64,000 nucleotides of DNA, taken from contig NZ_CP104381.1 in NCBI RefSeq assembly GCF_030582395.1, positions 1,364,001 through 1,428,000 on the forward strand, in the 5' to 3' direction. A program made the translations under genes and the position numbers. Source of the DNA: Ralstonia pickettii. GTDB lineage: Bacteria; Pseudomonadota; Gammaproteobacteria; Burkholderiales; Burkholderiaceae. Below are positions 35,425 through 44,894 of the stretch, piece after piece. A model generated the notes under the pieces. The model made no database searches. It was not told where the DNA came from and saw nothing but the letters and a program-made list of their open reading frames with translations. Positions within the stretch are counted from its first letter, which is position 1. Each line of letters begins with the position of its first letter.

Positions 35425-36264
35425 ATGCAAAGCAATGCCACTGAACACGCCGCGCTGGCCGGCACCGCGCTGCATATCGAACAGGTCGTCAAACGCTACG
35501 GCGATCGTGAAGTGCTGCATGGCATCGATCTGGACATCACGCCGGGTGAGTTTGTTGTCATCGTCGGCCGAAGCGGATGCGGCAAGAGCACGCTGCTGCG
35601 GCTGATTGCCGGGTTGGAAGGCATTGACGATGGCCACCTGCGTCGCGATGGCGACGCCGAAGGCGGCCTGCACGACGATGCCCGCGTGATGTTCCAGGAT
35701 GCCCGCCTGCTGCCGTGGAAGAAGGTGCTCGACAACGTCGCGCTCGGATTGCCGAAAACGCAGCGCGCCCAGGCCGCTGAAGTGCTCGCGCAAGTCGGTC
35801 TGGCCGAGCGGGCGGGAGAATGGCCGGCACGCCTGTCGGGCGGGCAGCGCCAGCGCGTGGCATTGGCGCGTGCGCTGGTGCATCGACCGCGCCTGCTGCT
35901 ACTGGACGAACCGTTGGGTGCACTTGACGCGCTTACCCGCATCGATATGCAGAACCTCATTGAAGGCCTGTGGCAACGCCTGGGCTTTACCGCCGTGCTC
36001 GTCACGCACGATGTGGCCGAAGCGGTGGCACTGGCCGACCGTGTGGTGCTGATCGAAGACGGCCGCATTGCGCTGGATGAGCGCGTCGATCTGCCGCGTC
36101 CGCGCCATCGGGGTTCGCCCGCGTTTGCGCGGCTGGAAGAAGCCATCCTCAACCGCGTGATGCAACGCAAGAGCGATCCGAGCGAAGTGACCGATGTGCA
36201 TTCGCACACGGCGTGGCAATCACCCTTTGACGTGTCCGCCACCGCGGTGCGCTGGGCCGTGTAA
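35425..36264 (+). CDS. ssuB: Aliphatic sulfonate ABC transporter ATP-binding protein SsuB
   Basis: This 279-residue ATPase powers sulfonate import. It has Walker [12 protein letters not shown], the Q-loop in [14 protein letters not shown] (typical of SsuB/TauB ATPases), signature [15 protein letters not shown], Walker [13 protein letters not shown] and switch His in VTHDVAEAV. The start at 35425 is preceded by TTGGAGAGACGC. The frame is open further upstream, but that overlaps ssuC. The C-terminal 60 residues are a variable extension. Confidence 0.95.
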   Translation: MQSNATEHAALAGTALHIEQVVKRYGDREVLHGIDLDITPGEFVVIVGRSGCGKSTLLRLIAGLEGIDDGHLRRDGDAEGGLHDDARVMFQDARLLPWKKVLDNVALGLPKTQRAQAAEVLAQVGLAERAGEWPARLSGGQRQRVALARALVHRPRLLLLDEPLGALDALTRIDMQNLIEGLWQRLGFTAVLVTHDVAEAVALADRVVLIEDGRIALDERVDLPRPRHRGSPAFARLEEAILNRVMQRKSDPSEVTDVHSHTAWQSPFDVSATAVRWAV

Positions 36265-36334
36265 GGCGCTGCAAACCTTTCTCCTGAAAACATTCATTGG
36301 CACGTAGTGCCGTTGTCATCTAAGAAGGAACATC

Positions 36335-36550
36335 ATGAGCATCCAAGCGATTAACGTACGCAACCAGTTTCGCGGGCAGATCAAAGAGATCATCCGGGGC
36401 GACGTGCTCTCGGAGATCGACGTGGAGACCCCGGCCGGCATCGTCACCTCGGTCATCACCACGCGCTCGGTCGACAGCCTCGGCCTGAAAATCGGCAGTG
36501 AAGTGGTTGCGCTGGTGAAGGCGACTGAAGTCTCGATCGCCAAACTGTAA
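36335..36550 (+). CDS. ssuF: Molybdopterin-binding-like (TOBE/Mop) protein SsuF
   Basis: This 71-residue protein is a single TOBE/Mop domain (INVRNQFRGQIKEIIRGDVLSEIDVETPAGIVTSVITTRSVDSLGLKIGSEVVALVKATEVSIAKL-type fold). Such domains bind oxyanions as oligomers. In Pseudomonas putida, ssuF closes the ssuEADCBF cluster and is needed for full sulfonate use, though its role is unclear. Gene order here (ssuE-A-A-D-C-B-F) matches that arrangement. AGAAGGAAC is the ribosome site. It lies 70 bases after ssuB. Confidence 0.88.
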   Translation: MSIQAINVRNQFRGQIKEIIRGDVLSEIDVETPAGIVTSVITTRSVDSLGLKIGSEVVALVKATEVSIAKL

Positions 36551-36590
36551 GGACGGGGAGGAGACGGCGACCCAACAAGGAGCCTCACCC

Positions 36591-37475
36591 ATGAGCCTGA
36601 TGCACACCACAGCAGTCGCACAATTTCTCGGCACGCTGCCGAACGCGCCCGCGCCAGATCGCCACTTGTGGCGTGATGCCACGGGCCGCGTGCAGGGTCA
36701 GTTCTTCCACTGCGCGCTCACCAGCCTGTTTGAACCGGTCTGGCAGCTTGCCGCCGATGGCGCCTTGACCCCTGCGGGCCACGAAGCCCTGATGCGCACC
36801 TGGACGCGCGACGGCGATCTGGGCCTGAACCCGTGGAAGGTGTTTTCGCTGGCGTCGGATGACAGCACGCTGGTCGAACTGGACCGCCTGTGCCGGCTGG
36901 TGCATACGCTCAACTATTTTTCGCGCACCGATGCGGGGCGACTGGTCGTCAATGTGCATGGCCGGTTGCTGGCAGCGGTGGCGGCCGATCACGGCAAGGC
37001 ATTCCACCGTGCGGTGACGGCGCTGGGGCTGCACCCGGAGCAATTCGTCATCCAGGTGCCGTCCACAGCCAATGACGATCTGGGGCTGCTGCTCTTTGTG
37101 GTCGACAACTACCGGCGCAACGGTTTTGCCGTGGCGGTGCAGGCATCGGACCCGGCGGAAGCCGGCGCGCTGCTCGTGCATGCCCGGCCCGCCTATCTGA
37201 AGCTCGATGCACGGCGCGACTGGCGTACACGAAACGTGGTGTCGCTGGCCGATTCCGCACGTGAGCTGGGCGTGACGCTGGCCTTGCGGCGTTGCGAGCG
37301 CCCAAGCGACCTGGAACTGGCACGCGCAGCGGGTATCACGTATGTGCAGGGCAGCATCCTGCCCGGCGCGGAATCGGAGCCGGAACCTGCGCCCACGCCA
37401 CAGGTGGTGCCGATGGCGCAGGCCCCGCTGGTGCAACAGCAGCAAAGCGCCACCGGCCTTTCTCTGACGCAGTGA
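36591..37475 (+). CDS. Degenerate EAL-domain protein
   Basis: This 294-residue cytoplasmic protein has the EAL phosphodiesterase fold but lacks key catalytic residues. The name motif survives as HEALMR (residues 64-69), and the metal Asn (VNVHG, N121) and substrate Lys (YLKLD, K204) are present. The ELTE glutamate is replaced (FVIQVPS, Q155) and the DDFG loop is absent (AVQASDP, 182-188). It therefore probably cannot hydrolyse c-di-GMP but might bind it or a protein. The last 30 residues are Pro/Gln-rich. It lies 41 bases after ssuF and 11 bases before the hydrolase gene, so it is probably in the sulfur operon. Confidence 0.82.
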   Translation: MSLMHTTAVAQFLGTLPNAPAPDRHLWRDATGRVQGQFFHCALTSLFEPVWQLAADGALTPAGHEALMRTWTRDGDLGLNPWKVFSLASDDSTLVELDRLCRLVHTLNYFSRTDAGRLVVNVHGRLLAAVAADHGKAFHRAVTALGLHPEQFVIQVPSTANDDLGLLLFVVDNYRRNGFAVAVQASDPAEAGALLVHARPAYLKLDARRDWRTRNVVSLADSARELGVTLALRRCERPSDLELARAAGITYVQGSILPGAESEPEPAPTPQVVPMAQAPLVQQQQSATGLSLTQ

Positions 37476-37485
37476 GCACGACCTC

Positions 37486-38160
37486 ATGGCACGCAGCGCA
37501 CCCGCAACCACATCGGACGCACCTGTCTGGCAATGGCCGGCAGACGCCGTCATCCTGACCGTTCCCGGTTTGCATGGCAGTGGCCCGGGTCACTGGCAGA
37601 CACGGTGGGAGCAGCGCTTCCCGGCCTGGCGCCGGGTGGAGCAGGCCGATTGGTCAACGCCCGACTTGCCGCGCTGGTCCGCCCGTGTAGGCGAAGCGGT
37701 GCGAGCGGCGCTTGCTGAGCGTCCGCCCACGCGCAGCAAGCGCCCTGTGATTCTGGTCGCGCACAGCTTTGGCTGCCTGGCATCGTTGCATTGGGCGGTG
37801 CAGACCAAGGAAGCCGTGGCGGCGGTGTTGCTCGTCGCGCCGGCCGATCCGGACAAATTTGGCGTACGGGATCTGCTCCCGGGCCGCACGCTGCCGTTCC
37901 CAGCCACCCTTATCGCCAGTCGAAACGACCCCTGGATGCCGCAAGGCAGCGCCATCGACTGGGCCGCGCGGTGGGGCACCGAGTTCATTGACGCTGGCGA
38001 GGCCGGCCATATCAACGCAGATTCCAATCTCGGCGAATGGAACGACGGCTTGGCAATGCTCGATCGCCTGATCGGCAGAGCAAGTGCACAGGACACCACC
38101 CGCGACGGCGCCGACTGGCAAGCGCAATGGGATGTCCTACCGAGCACCCCTTATATCTAA
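37486..38160 (+). CDS. RBBP9/YdeN-family alpha/beta hydrolase
   Basis: This 224-residue protein belongs to the RBBP9/YdeN serine hydrolase family. The N-terminal ILTVPGLHGSGPGHWQTRWE is diagnostic. The nucleophile lies in VAHSFGCLASLHW, the acid in ASRNDPWMP and the His in GEAGHINADSNLGEW. A complete catalytic triad is thus present. The substrate is unknown. It follows the EAL gene by 11 bases, between ssu and cys genes. A cysteine- or sulfur-related substrate is only a guess from position. Confidence 0.87.
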   Translation: MARSAPATTSDAPVWQWPADAVILTVPGLHGSGPGHWQTRWEQRFPAWRRVEQADWSTPDLPRWSARVGEAVRAALAERPPTRSKRPVILVAHSFGCLASLHWAVQTKEAVAAVLLVAPADPDKFGVRDLLPGRTLPFPATLIASRNDPWMPQGSAIDWAARWGTEFIDAGEAGHINADSNLGEWNDGLAMLDRLIGRASAQDTTRDGADWQAQWDVLPSTPYI

Positions 38161-38181
38161 AACGATGATGCACATGCGCAA

Positions 38182-38204
38182 ATATTCGTTTTCGTCATAA
38201 GAAC
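38182..38204 (+). promoter_or_regulatory. Candidate CysB-type site upstream of cysT
   Basis: An AT-rich stretch of the form ATATTCGTTTT…CATAAG stands out in the 117-base gap before cysT and resembles sites bound by CysB-type activators. A -10-like CACAAT lies at 38212-38217. This suggests cysTWA has its own sulfur-regulated promoter besides readthrough. It is recognised by eye only. Confidence 0.35.
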
Positions 38205-38277
38205 AGTCCGCCACAATCGGTTCATCTGCAGATCGGCCGCAGTGTTGTGCGCTGCGGCCATTTTTATCGGTGCGCTG

Positions 38278-39192
38278 ATGAGCCTGTCTTCCGCGTTTTC
38301 TCTCCCCAAGCGGCGTAAGCCCGCCAACGTGCTCCCGGGGTTCGGGCTGGCGCTGGGGTTCTCGCTCCTATACCTCGCGCTGATCGTCCTGATCCCGCTG
38401 TCGGCAACCGTCCTCAAGACGTTCACCATGACGTGGGATGCGTTCTGGACGACCGTCACCGCGCCGCGCGTGGTAGCGTCGTACAAGCTGACCTTTGGCG
38501 CATCGCTGATCGCCGCGGTGATCAACCTCGTGTTCGGGCTGATCGTGGCGTGGGTGCTGGTGCGCTATCGCTTTCCGGGCAAGCGGTTGATCGATGCGCT
38601 GGTGGATCTGCCGTTTGCGCTGCCGACTGCGGTGGCCGGCATTGCGCTGACCGCGTTGTATGCACCGAATGGCTGGATTGGCTCGCGGCTGGAACCGCTG
38701 GGGCTGAAGGTCGCGTTCACACCGCTGGGCATCGTGGTGGCGCTCACGTTCATCGGCTTGCCGTTTGTCGTGCGCACGGTGCAGCCGGTGCTCGAAGATC
38801 TGGAGACCGAACTGGAAGAGGCGGCTGCCAGCCTGGGTGCCACGCGCTGGCAGACCTTCATTCGCGTGATCCTGCCGACCTTGCTGCCTGCATTGCTGAC
38901 CGGTTTCGCGCTGGCGTTTGCGCGTGCCACGGGCGAGTACGGCTCGGTCATCTTCATCGCAGGCAACATGCCGATGGTCTCCGAGATCACGCCGCTCATG
39001 ATCTATTCGAAGCTTGAGCAGTTCGACTACGCGGGCGCCACGGCCATTGCCGTCGTCATGCTCGGCATCTCGTTCACGCTGCTGCTGGTGATCAACCTGC
39101 TGCAAGCCTGGACGCGCCGCCGCGGCGATCGCAACGACACCATCGAACGCGCCCCTGAACCTTCCACCGCCCACGCGGCAGCTGGAGCCTGA
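38278..39192 (+). CDS. cysT: Sulfate/thiosulfate ABC transporter permease CysT (CysU)
   Basis: This 304-residue inner-membrane permease has about six hydrophobic helices. [25 protein letters not shown] is typical of CysT, and the EAA loop is [31 protein letters not shown]. It forms the sulfate channel with CysW. The ATG at 38278 gives the family N-terminus; the frame is open 36 bases further up. cysW starts one base after the stop. Confidence 0.95.
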   Translation: MSLSSAFSLPKRRKPANVLPGFGLALGFSLLYLALIVLIPLSATVLKTFTMTWDAFWTTVTAPRVVASYKLTFGASLIAAVINLVFGLIVAWVLVRYRFPGKRLIDALVDLPFALPTAVAGIALTALYAPNGWIGSRLEPLGLKVAFTPLGIVVALTFIGLPFVVRTVQPVLEDLETELEEAAASLGATRWQTFIRVILPTLLPALLTGFALAFARATGEYGSVIFIAGNMPMVSEITPLMIYSKLEQFDYAGATAIAVVMLGISFTLLLVINLLQAWTRRRGDRNDTIERAPEPSTAHAAAGA

Positions 39193-39193
39193 C

Positions 39194-40180
39194 ATGGCCG
39201 GTACTGTTTCCCGTCAACTTGGTCAGGTGCCCGCTGTGGGCCGCCGTGGCGCGACGGCTGAATCCGCCTGGGTGCGGGTCACGCTGATCCTCGTTTCGTT
39301 CGTGTTCCTGGCATTGTTCTTGTTCGTGCCGCTGGCGAGCGTGTTTGTCGAGGCGTTCAAGAAGGGCGTCGACGTCTATCTCGAAGCGCTGGTGGAGCCC
39401 GATGCGCTTTCGGCCATCTACCTGACGTTGACCACCGCAGCGATTGCCGTGCCGCTGAACGTGGTATTTGGCGTGGCAGCGGCATGGGCGATCGCCAAGT
39501 TCGAATTTCGCGGCAAGAACCTGCTGCTCACGTTGATCGACTTGCCGTTTTCGGTATCGCCCGTCATTGCCGGCCTGATTTATGTGCTGCTGTTCGGCGC
39601 GCAGGGCTGGTTCGGGCCGTATCTGTCGGACCACGATTTCAAGGTCATCTTTGCCGTGCCGGGCATTGTGTTGGCCACCGTGTTCGTTACGTTTCCGTTT
39701 GTGGCCCGCGAGCTGATTCCGCTCATGCAGGCACAGGGCAGCGAAGAGGAAGAGGCGGCCATCGTGCTCGGCGCTTCGGGCTGGCAGACGTTCTTTCGCG
39801 TGACGCTGCCGAACATCAAGTGGGGCTTGCTGTACGGCGTGATCCTCTGCAACGCGCGGGCGATGGGCGAGTTTGGCGCGGTGTCGGTGGTGTCGGGCCA
39901 CATTCGCGGGCTGACCAACACGATGCCGCTGCACGTGGAAATTCTCTACAACGAATACAACTTCGCGGCCGCGTTTGCCGTGGCGTCGTTGCTGACGTTG
40001 CTGGCGCTCGTGACGCTGGCGCTGAAGACGCTGGTCGAATGGCGCAGCCGCCGCGAGCTGGCTGACGCAGATGCCGGCGTGGGCGAAGGCCCCGGCGCAC
40101 GCGTCGCAGCGTCCTCGTCATCGTCGAATCCGAATTCGCACATCTCCGTGCAATCTCCGCTCGAAGGGAGCGCAGCATGA
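39194..40180 (+). CDS. cysW: Sulfate/thiosulfate ABC transporter permease CysW
   Basis: This 328-residue permease partners CysT. Its hydrophobic segments include [24 protein letters not shown], and [26 protein letters not shown] is highly characteristic of CysW. The EAA loop is [31 protein letters not shown]. The C-terminal 40 residues are a serine-rich extension beyond the usual CysW end. The cysA ATG overlaps the stop by four bases. Confidence 0.95.
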   Translation: MAGTVSRQLGQVPAVGRRGATAESAWVRVTLILVSFVFLALFLFVPLASVFVEAFKKGVDVYLEALVEPDALSAIYLTLTTAAIAVPLNVVFGVAAAWAIAKFEFRGKNLLLTLIDLPFSVSPVIAGLIYVLLFGAQGWFGPYLSDHDFKVIFAVPGIVLATVFVTFPFVARELIPLMQAQGSEEEEAAIVLGASGWQTFFRVTLPNIKWGLLYGVILCNARAMGEFGAVSVVSGHIRGLTNTMPLHVEILYNEYNFAAAFAVASLLTLLALVTLALKTLVEWRSRRELADADAGVGEGPGARVAASSSSSNPNSHISVQSPLEGSAA

Positions 40181-41286
40181 GCATCCAGGTTCAACACATC
40201 ACCAAGCGCTTCGGCAATTTCGTTGCCCTCAACGATGTCTCGCTCGACTTCAAGCAGGGCGAGCTCACCGCGCTGCTGGGGCCGTCGGGCTGCGGCAAGA
40301 CCACGCTGCTCCGCATCATCGCGGGCCTGGAGCATGCCGATTCGGGCACGATTCACCTCAACGGCGAAGACGCATCGGACCAGCATGTGCGCGAGCGCCA
40401 GGTCGGCTTCGTGTTCCAGCATTACGCGCTGTTCAAGCACATGACGGTGTTCGAGAACGTGGCCTTTGGCCTGCGTGTGAAACCGCGCGCGCAGCGGCCG
40501 AGTGAAGCGCAGATCCGCGCGAAGGTGAAGGAACTGCTGGAACTCGTGCAGCTGGATTGGCTGGCCGATCGCTACCCGCCGCAGCTCTCGGGCGGACAGC
40601 GCCAGCGGATCGCCTTGGCGCGTGCGTTGGCGGTGGAGCCGCGCGTGCTGCTGCTTGACGAGCCGTTCGGCGCGCTCGATGCCAAGGTGCGCAAGGAACT
40701 GCGACGCTGGCTGCGCCGCCTGCACGACGATCTGCATGTCACGAGCCTGTTCGTCACGCACGACCAGGAAGAGGCGCTGGAAGTGGCCGACAACGTGGTG
40801 CTGATGAACCGCGGCCAGGTGGAGCAGGTCGGCAGCCCCGCCGCGGTCTACAACACGCCGGCCACGCCGTTCGTCTATGGCTTCCTCGGCAACGTGAACC
40901 TGTTCCACGGGCGCCTGGAGGAAAGCGAGGGCGGCAGCGTGCTGCACGTGGGCGATTCGGCCATCGCCGTGCCGTCAGGCGGGGTGGATTCGTCCCGCGC
41001 AGATCAGGCGGTGGCCTTCGTGCGCCCGCACGAGATCGACCTGGAGCGCTATGCGCCGGGCGCCGAGGGCATTCCCGTAACGCTGCGCCGCGCGCTCACG
41101 CTGGGCGCCATCGCGCAGCTTGAGCTGGAGCGCGAAGACACCGACGACATCATCGAAGTCTCCCTGCCCATCGAGCGCTTCCGCGCCGAGGGCTTCCGTG
41201 AAGGCGAAACGCTGGTGGTGCGCCCGCGCGCGATCCGCGTGTTCGCGCAAGGCAACGCACGGCCCGTCGCGCAAGCCGCCGTGTAA
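40177..41286 (+). CDS. cysA: Sulfate/thiosulfate ABC transporter ATP-binding protein CysA
   Basis: This 369-residue ATPase energises sulfate import. Walker A is [11 protein letters not shown], signature [15 protein letters not shown], Walker [13 protein letters not shown] and switch His in [10 protein letters not shown]. The N-terminal [24 protein letters not shown] and [21 protein letters not shown] are CysA-type. A C-terminal TOBE-like regulatory domain (about 240-350) contains [15 protein letters not shown]. It is translationally coupled to cysW. Confidence 0.96.
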   Translation: MSIQVQHITKRFGNFVALNDVSLDFKQGELTALLGPSGCGKTTLLRIIAGLEHADSGTIHLNGEDASDQHVRERQVGFVFQHYALFKHMTVFENVAFGLRVKPRAQRPSEAQIRAKVKELLELVQLDWLADRYPPQLSGGQRQRIALARALAVEPRVLLLDEPFGALDAKVRKELRRWLRRLHDDLHVTSLFVTHDQEEALEVADNVVLMNRGQVEQVGSPAAVYNTPATPFVYGFLGNVNLFHGRLEESEGGSVLHVGDSAIAVPSGGVDSSRADQAVAFVRPHEIDLERYAPGAEGIPVTLRRALTLGAIAQLELEREDTDDIIEVSLPIERFRAEGFREGETLVVRPRAIRVFAQGNARPVAQAAV

Positions 41287-41327
41287 CACGACGCTCCGAC
41301 GACAACCAATACGAGAGGACACGAGCC

Positions 41328-42287
41328 ATGAACTTCCAGCAACTGCGTTCCATCCGTGAGGCGGTGCGCCGCCAGTTCAACCTGACTGAAGTCGCCAACG
41401 CGCTGTACACGTCGCAGCCCGGCGTGTCGCGCCAGATTCGCGAGCTGGAGGATGAACTTGGCGTGGAGATTTTCGAGCGCTACGGCAAGCGCCTGACGGG
41501 CTTGACCGAACCGGGCCGGGAGATCGTCCGCATTGTCGAGCGCCTGCTGCTCGAAGCCGAAAACCTGCGCCAGGCCGGCGAGGAATTCTCCGGCCGACAA
41601 TCGGGCCGCCTGACCGTGGCGACGACGCACACGCAAGCACGCTATGCGCTGCCCAAGGTGGTGCAGTCGTTCCGCAAGGAATATCCGCACGTCACGCTGG
41701 CGCTGCAGGAAGCATCGCCCTCGCACATCGTCGAACTGCTGCTGACGGGGCAGGCCGATATCGGTATCGCCACCGAGGCGGTGGCCAACGAGCCGGGGCT
41801 GACGTCGTTCGAGGCGTACCGCTGGCGCCACGTGCTGGTGGTCAGCCCGGACCATCCGCTGACCAAGAACCCGCTCCCGACGTTGGAAGACGTGGCGCAA
41901 TACCCACTCATCACGTACGACGCCGGTTTTACGGGCCGACGCAACATCGACGCGGCATTTGCCAGTGCCGGCCTGCACCCCGAGATCGTGCTGACCGCCA
42001 TGGACGCCGACGTGATCAAGACCTACGTGGCGCTGGACGTGGGCGTGGGCATCATCGCGTCGATGGCGTATGACGGACGCAAGGACGACAACCTTGTCTG
42101 CATCGGCGCGGACCATCTGTTCGAGCCGAATACCACGCGTGTGGCGGTGCGCCGTGGCGCGTACCTGCGTGGCTATGCGCACGACTTCATCGGGATGTTT
42201 GCGCCGCATCTGTCGCGCGAAACGGTAGCGGAGGCCGTGGCTTCGACGGTGGTGTCGCAGTCGGTGCGAGAGGTGCTGGCGGCGTAA
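41328..42287 (+). CDS. cysB: LysR-type sulfur regulator, CysB family
   Basis: This 319-residue transcription factor should activate sulfate and sulfonate assimilation genes when sulfur is scarce. Helix-turn-helix lies in FNLTEVANALYTSQPGVSRQIRELEDELG (about residues 18-46). The inducer domain follows, with TTHTQARYALPKVV, a CysB/Cbl hallmark. The gene lies 41 bases after cysA and is probably co-transcribed, allowing autoregulation. The paralogue Cbl/SsuR is an alternative assignment, but location after cysTWA favours CysB. Confidence 0.92.
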   Translation: MNFQQLRSIREAVRRQFNLTEVANALYTSQPGVSRQIRELEDELGVEIFERYGKRLTGLTEPGREIVRIVERLLLEAENLRQAGEEFSGRQSGRLTVATTHTQARYALPKVVQSFRKEYPHVTLALQEASPSHIVELLLTGQADIGIATEAVANEPGLTSFEAYRWRHVLVVSPDHPLTKNPLPTLEDVAQYPLITYDAGFTGRRNIDAAFASAGLHPEIVLTAMDADVIKTYVALDVGVGIIASMAYDGRKDDNLVCIGADHLFEPNTTRVAVRRGAYLRGYAHDFIGMFAPHLSRETVAEAVASTVVSQSVREVLAA

Positions 42288-42415
42288 TCCTCCCGCCCTC
42301 GGGGCCGGCTGCGCGCCGTTCATCCGTCCAATCGCACCATTCGTCGCATCCGGATGGCGCCTGCCCAGGCGCCGTTTCTATACTGCGGACATCTTCGGCT
42401 CCATCAGAGACCGCC

Positions 42416-42727
42416 ATGTCCGCCATGCCTTACACCCCGACTTCCCCATCCGCTGATTCCGACGAGGCGCTGCTGCGCCGCGCTCGACACCGCGCTGGCG
42501 CGCGCCTGGGGTTCCGCATTCATCTGCTGGCGTTTCTGGCCGTGAACGCCGGGCTGGCGGCGATTGCGCTGTCACGCGGGCAATTCTGGTTTGTGTGGCC
42601 GCTGCTGGGCTGGGGGTTGGGCCTGGCCGCGCACGGCCTGAGCCTGGCCTGGAGCCAGGGCAACGGTTACCAGCGCATGGTCGACCAGGAACTCGCCCGT
42701 TTGCGCGACCAGGCCGGCCGCCGGTGA
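42416..42727 (+). CDS. 2TM-domain membrane protein
   Basis: This 103-residue protein consists of a short polar N-terminus, two transmembrane helices (FRIHLLAFLAVNAGLAAIAL and FVWPLLGWGLGLAAHGL) and a polar C-terminus, the pattern of the 2TM domain family. Such domains often sit in or beside LytS-type kinases. The TGA overlaps the next ATG by one base (TGATG), so translation is coupled to the kinase gene. It may modulate that kinase; the function is unknown. Confidence 0.85.
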   Translation: MSAMPYTPTSPSADSDEALLRRARHRAGARLGFRIHLLAFLAVNAGLAAIALSRGQFWFVWPLLGWGLGLAAHGLSLAWSQGNGYQRMVDQELARLRDQAGRR

Positions 42728-43989
42728 TGCGGGAAACCCCACGCTTCAACGCCGGAGAACCGTCCGGTAAGATCGCCCGCATGTTCGCCAATGTGTCGTT
42801 CCCTTCGCTTGCCGATTGCCTGCGCCTGGTCCGGCGCTGGGTGATCCGCTACGCCGTCATCATCGTCATCAATACGCTGATTGCGGCGGTGCTTGCGTTC
42901 GGCATCCGGCCGGAAGAGACGTTCTGGAAAGACTTCATCTTCAGCCAGGCAATCGGGCTGTCGATGTTCTCGCTGATCGGCATCCCGCGCCACGTGCTGT
43001 GGGGAGACGGCCCGCCCAACAAGAAGATGTTTCCGTGGATCGTCGTGGGCGCAGTGCTGATCGGCGTGCCGCTGGGGCAGTGGATCGCGCGGACGATCCT
43101 GTGCCTGAACAACCCCAACGCGGAACCCTGGCGCGCCGACAGCCTGCGCATGAGCTTCATCATCGCCATGCTCGCCGCGCTCGGGGCAACGTATTACTAC
43201 TGGTCGCGCGGCAAGCTGGCTGCGTTGCAGCGTCAGGCTGCGCTCGATGCGCTGGAGCGCGAAGAGGCCGAGAAGCAGATGGTGCGTGCGCAACTGATGG
43301 CGCTGCAGGCGCAGATCGAACCGCACTTCCTTTTCAACTCGCTGGCGCACGTCGATGTGCTGATCGCGCGCGACCCGGCCGGCGCGCGGCGTCTGCTGCA
43401 GCATTTGATCGGCTTTCTGCGCAGCTCGCTTTCGCACGCACGTGCCGAGCAGTGCACGCTAGCGCAGGAATTTGCGCTGCTGCGCGCGTATCTCGACATC
43501 CAGGCGCTGCGCTTCGGCAATCGCCTGCGTTTCTCCTTGGCGCTGGACGACGCCATCGCCAACATCGTCATCCCGCCGATGCTGATTCAGCCGCTGGTGG
43601 AAAACGCCGTGGTGCACGGTATCGAGCCCGCACGCGAGGGCGGCGAGATCGCCCTGTCTGCGCGCCTGGCGGCCGGCAGCGAGGGCGAGCGGCTCGTGCT
43701 GGAAGTGCGCGATACGGGTGTCGGCTTCGGCAACGATGGCACCAAGGGATCGGGGCTGGGCCTTACGCACGTGCGTGAACGCCTGTCGCGCTTGTTTGAT
43801 GGCGATGCACGCCTGACGATCACAGAGACCGTTCCGCACGGCGTGACGATCATTGTCGAGCTGCCGTTGGCGCACGAAACCGCACGCGCGCCGTCCCAGC
43901 CCGACGCGCCGGAATGGCGTTGCCGCTTCTCCCGCTCAACCGCTAACGCCACCGGCGCGCTTTCTTCGCGCGCGTCCGCCGGAGCCTGA
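42727..43989 (+). CDS. LytS/YehU-type sensor histidine kinase
   Basis: This 420-residue membrane kinase has four hydrophobic segments (about residues 35-165), then a coiled linker and the HisKA_7TM-like LytS kinase domain. The phospho-acceptor His lies in LQAQIEPHFLFNSLAHVDVLI near residue 200. The ATPase part has VENAVVHGIEPAREGGEI and DTGVGFGNDGTKGSGLGLTHVRERL. The ATG at 42727 overlaps the 2TM stop. An internal ATG at 42781 (MFANVSFP) is a credible alternative giving 402 residues. The signal is not known. The partner regulator follows three bases later. Confidence 0.92.
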   Translation: MRETPRFNAGEPSGKIARMFANVSFPSLADCLRLVRRWVIRYAVIIVINTLIAAVLAFGIRPEETFWKDFIFSQAIGLSMFSLIGIPRHVLWGDGPPNKKMFPWIVVGAVLIGVPLGQWIARTILCLNNPNAEPWRADSLRMSFIIAMLAALGATYYYWSRGKLAALQRQAALDALEREEAEKQMVRAQLMALQAQIEPHFLFNSLAHVDVLIARDPAGARRLLQHLIGFLRSSLSHARAEQCTLAQEFALLRAYLDIQALRFGNRLRFSLALDDAIANIVIPPMLIQPLVENAVVHGIEPAREGGEIALSARLAAGSEGERLVLEVRDTGVGFGNDGTKGSGLGLTHVRERLSRLFDGDARLTITETVPHGVTIIVELPLAHETARAPSQPDAPEWRCRFSRSTANATGALSSRASAGA

Positions 43990-43992
43990 CCG

Positions 43993-44826
43993 ATGCCTGC
44001 TTCCCCACGCGTGCTCATCGCCGACGACGAACCCGCACTGGCTGAAAACCTCGTCGCTGAACTGGCGGCGCTATGGCCCGAGGCCACGTTGCTGCCGGCC
44101 GTGCACGACGGTCAGTCCGCTCTCGACGTGATTGACGACGCGGCCGACGGGCAGGGGCCCGATGTGGTCTTTCTCGATATCCGCATGCCGGGGTTGTCGG
44201 GCATTGATGTGGCGCGCGAGCTATCGCAGCGGGATGTGCGTCCGCTGGTGGTGTTCGTCACCGCGTATGACCAGTTCGCGCTCGATGCCTTCGAGCAGGC
44301 CGCGGTCGACTACGTGCTCAAGCCCGTGCAGACCGAGCGCCTGGCTGAGACCGTCAAGCGGCTGAAGGACCGGCTCGGCACGCGCCCGAGCGGCAACGCC
44401 GACGCCCTTGCCACGAACCCCGCGCAGACGCTGGCGGAACTCGTCGAGCGCCTTGCCGGCCTGCAGGGCGCTGCCCAAACGCGTGCCACGCCGCAGGGTG
44501 GGTATCTGCGCTTTATCAAGGCGCTGGTCGGGCAGGAGGTGCGCTTCATCCCCGTGGATGACGTGATCTATCTGGAAGCGACCGACAAGTACGTCAACGT
44601 GGTGGCGGGCAGCGGCGAATCGCTCATCCGCACCAGCCTGCGCGAACTGCTGACCCAGCTCGACCCCGAGCACTTCTGGCAGGTGCACCGCGGTACGGTG
44701 GTCAACGTGGCGCATGTGTCGAGCGCGGTGCATCTGTCGCTGGGCCGCCTGGGGCTGAAAATCCGCGGACGCACCGAGACGCTGCCCGTCGCGCGGCAAT
44801 ACGCACATTTGTTCCGCCAGATGTAG
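43993..44826 (+). CDS. LytTR-family response regulator
   Basis: This 277-residue two-component regulator has a receiver domain with acidic pocket ADDEP, phospho-acceptor Asp in VVFLDIRMPG near residue 61, and Lys in VDYVLKPVQ. The LytTR DNA-binding domain covers about residues 175-277: RFIKALVGQEVRFIPVDDVIYLEATDKYVNVVAG and FWQVHRGTVVNVAHVSSA. It is encoded three bases after the LytS-type kinase, the expected pair. Members bind pairs of 9-bp direct repeats; targets here are unknown. Confidence 0.94.
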   Translation: MPASPRVLIADDEPALAENLVAELAALWPEATLLPAVHDGQSALDVIDDAADGQGPDVVFLDIRMPGLSGIDVARELSQRDVRPLVVFVTAYDQFALDAFEQAAVDYVLKPVQTERLAETVKRLKDRLGTRPSGNADALATNPAQTLAELVERLAGLQGAAQTRATPQGGYLRFIKALVGQEVRFIPVDDVIYLEATDKYVNVVAGSGESLIRTSLRELLTQLDPEHFWQVHRGTVVNVAHVSSAVHLSLGRLGLKIRGRTETLPVARQYAHLFRQM

Positions 44827-44894
44827 TCGCCGCGGCGGCGCGTTCCGCTATGATCCATTGTGTCGTCAACGGATCGAGAGCGCGAGCACCCGCC

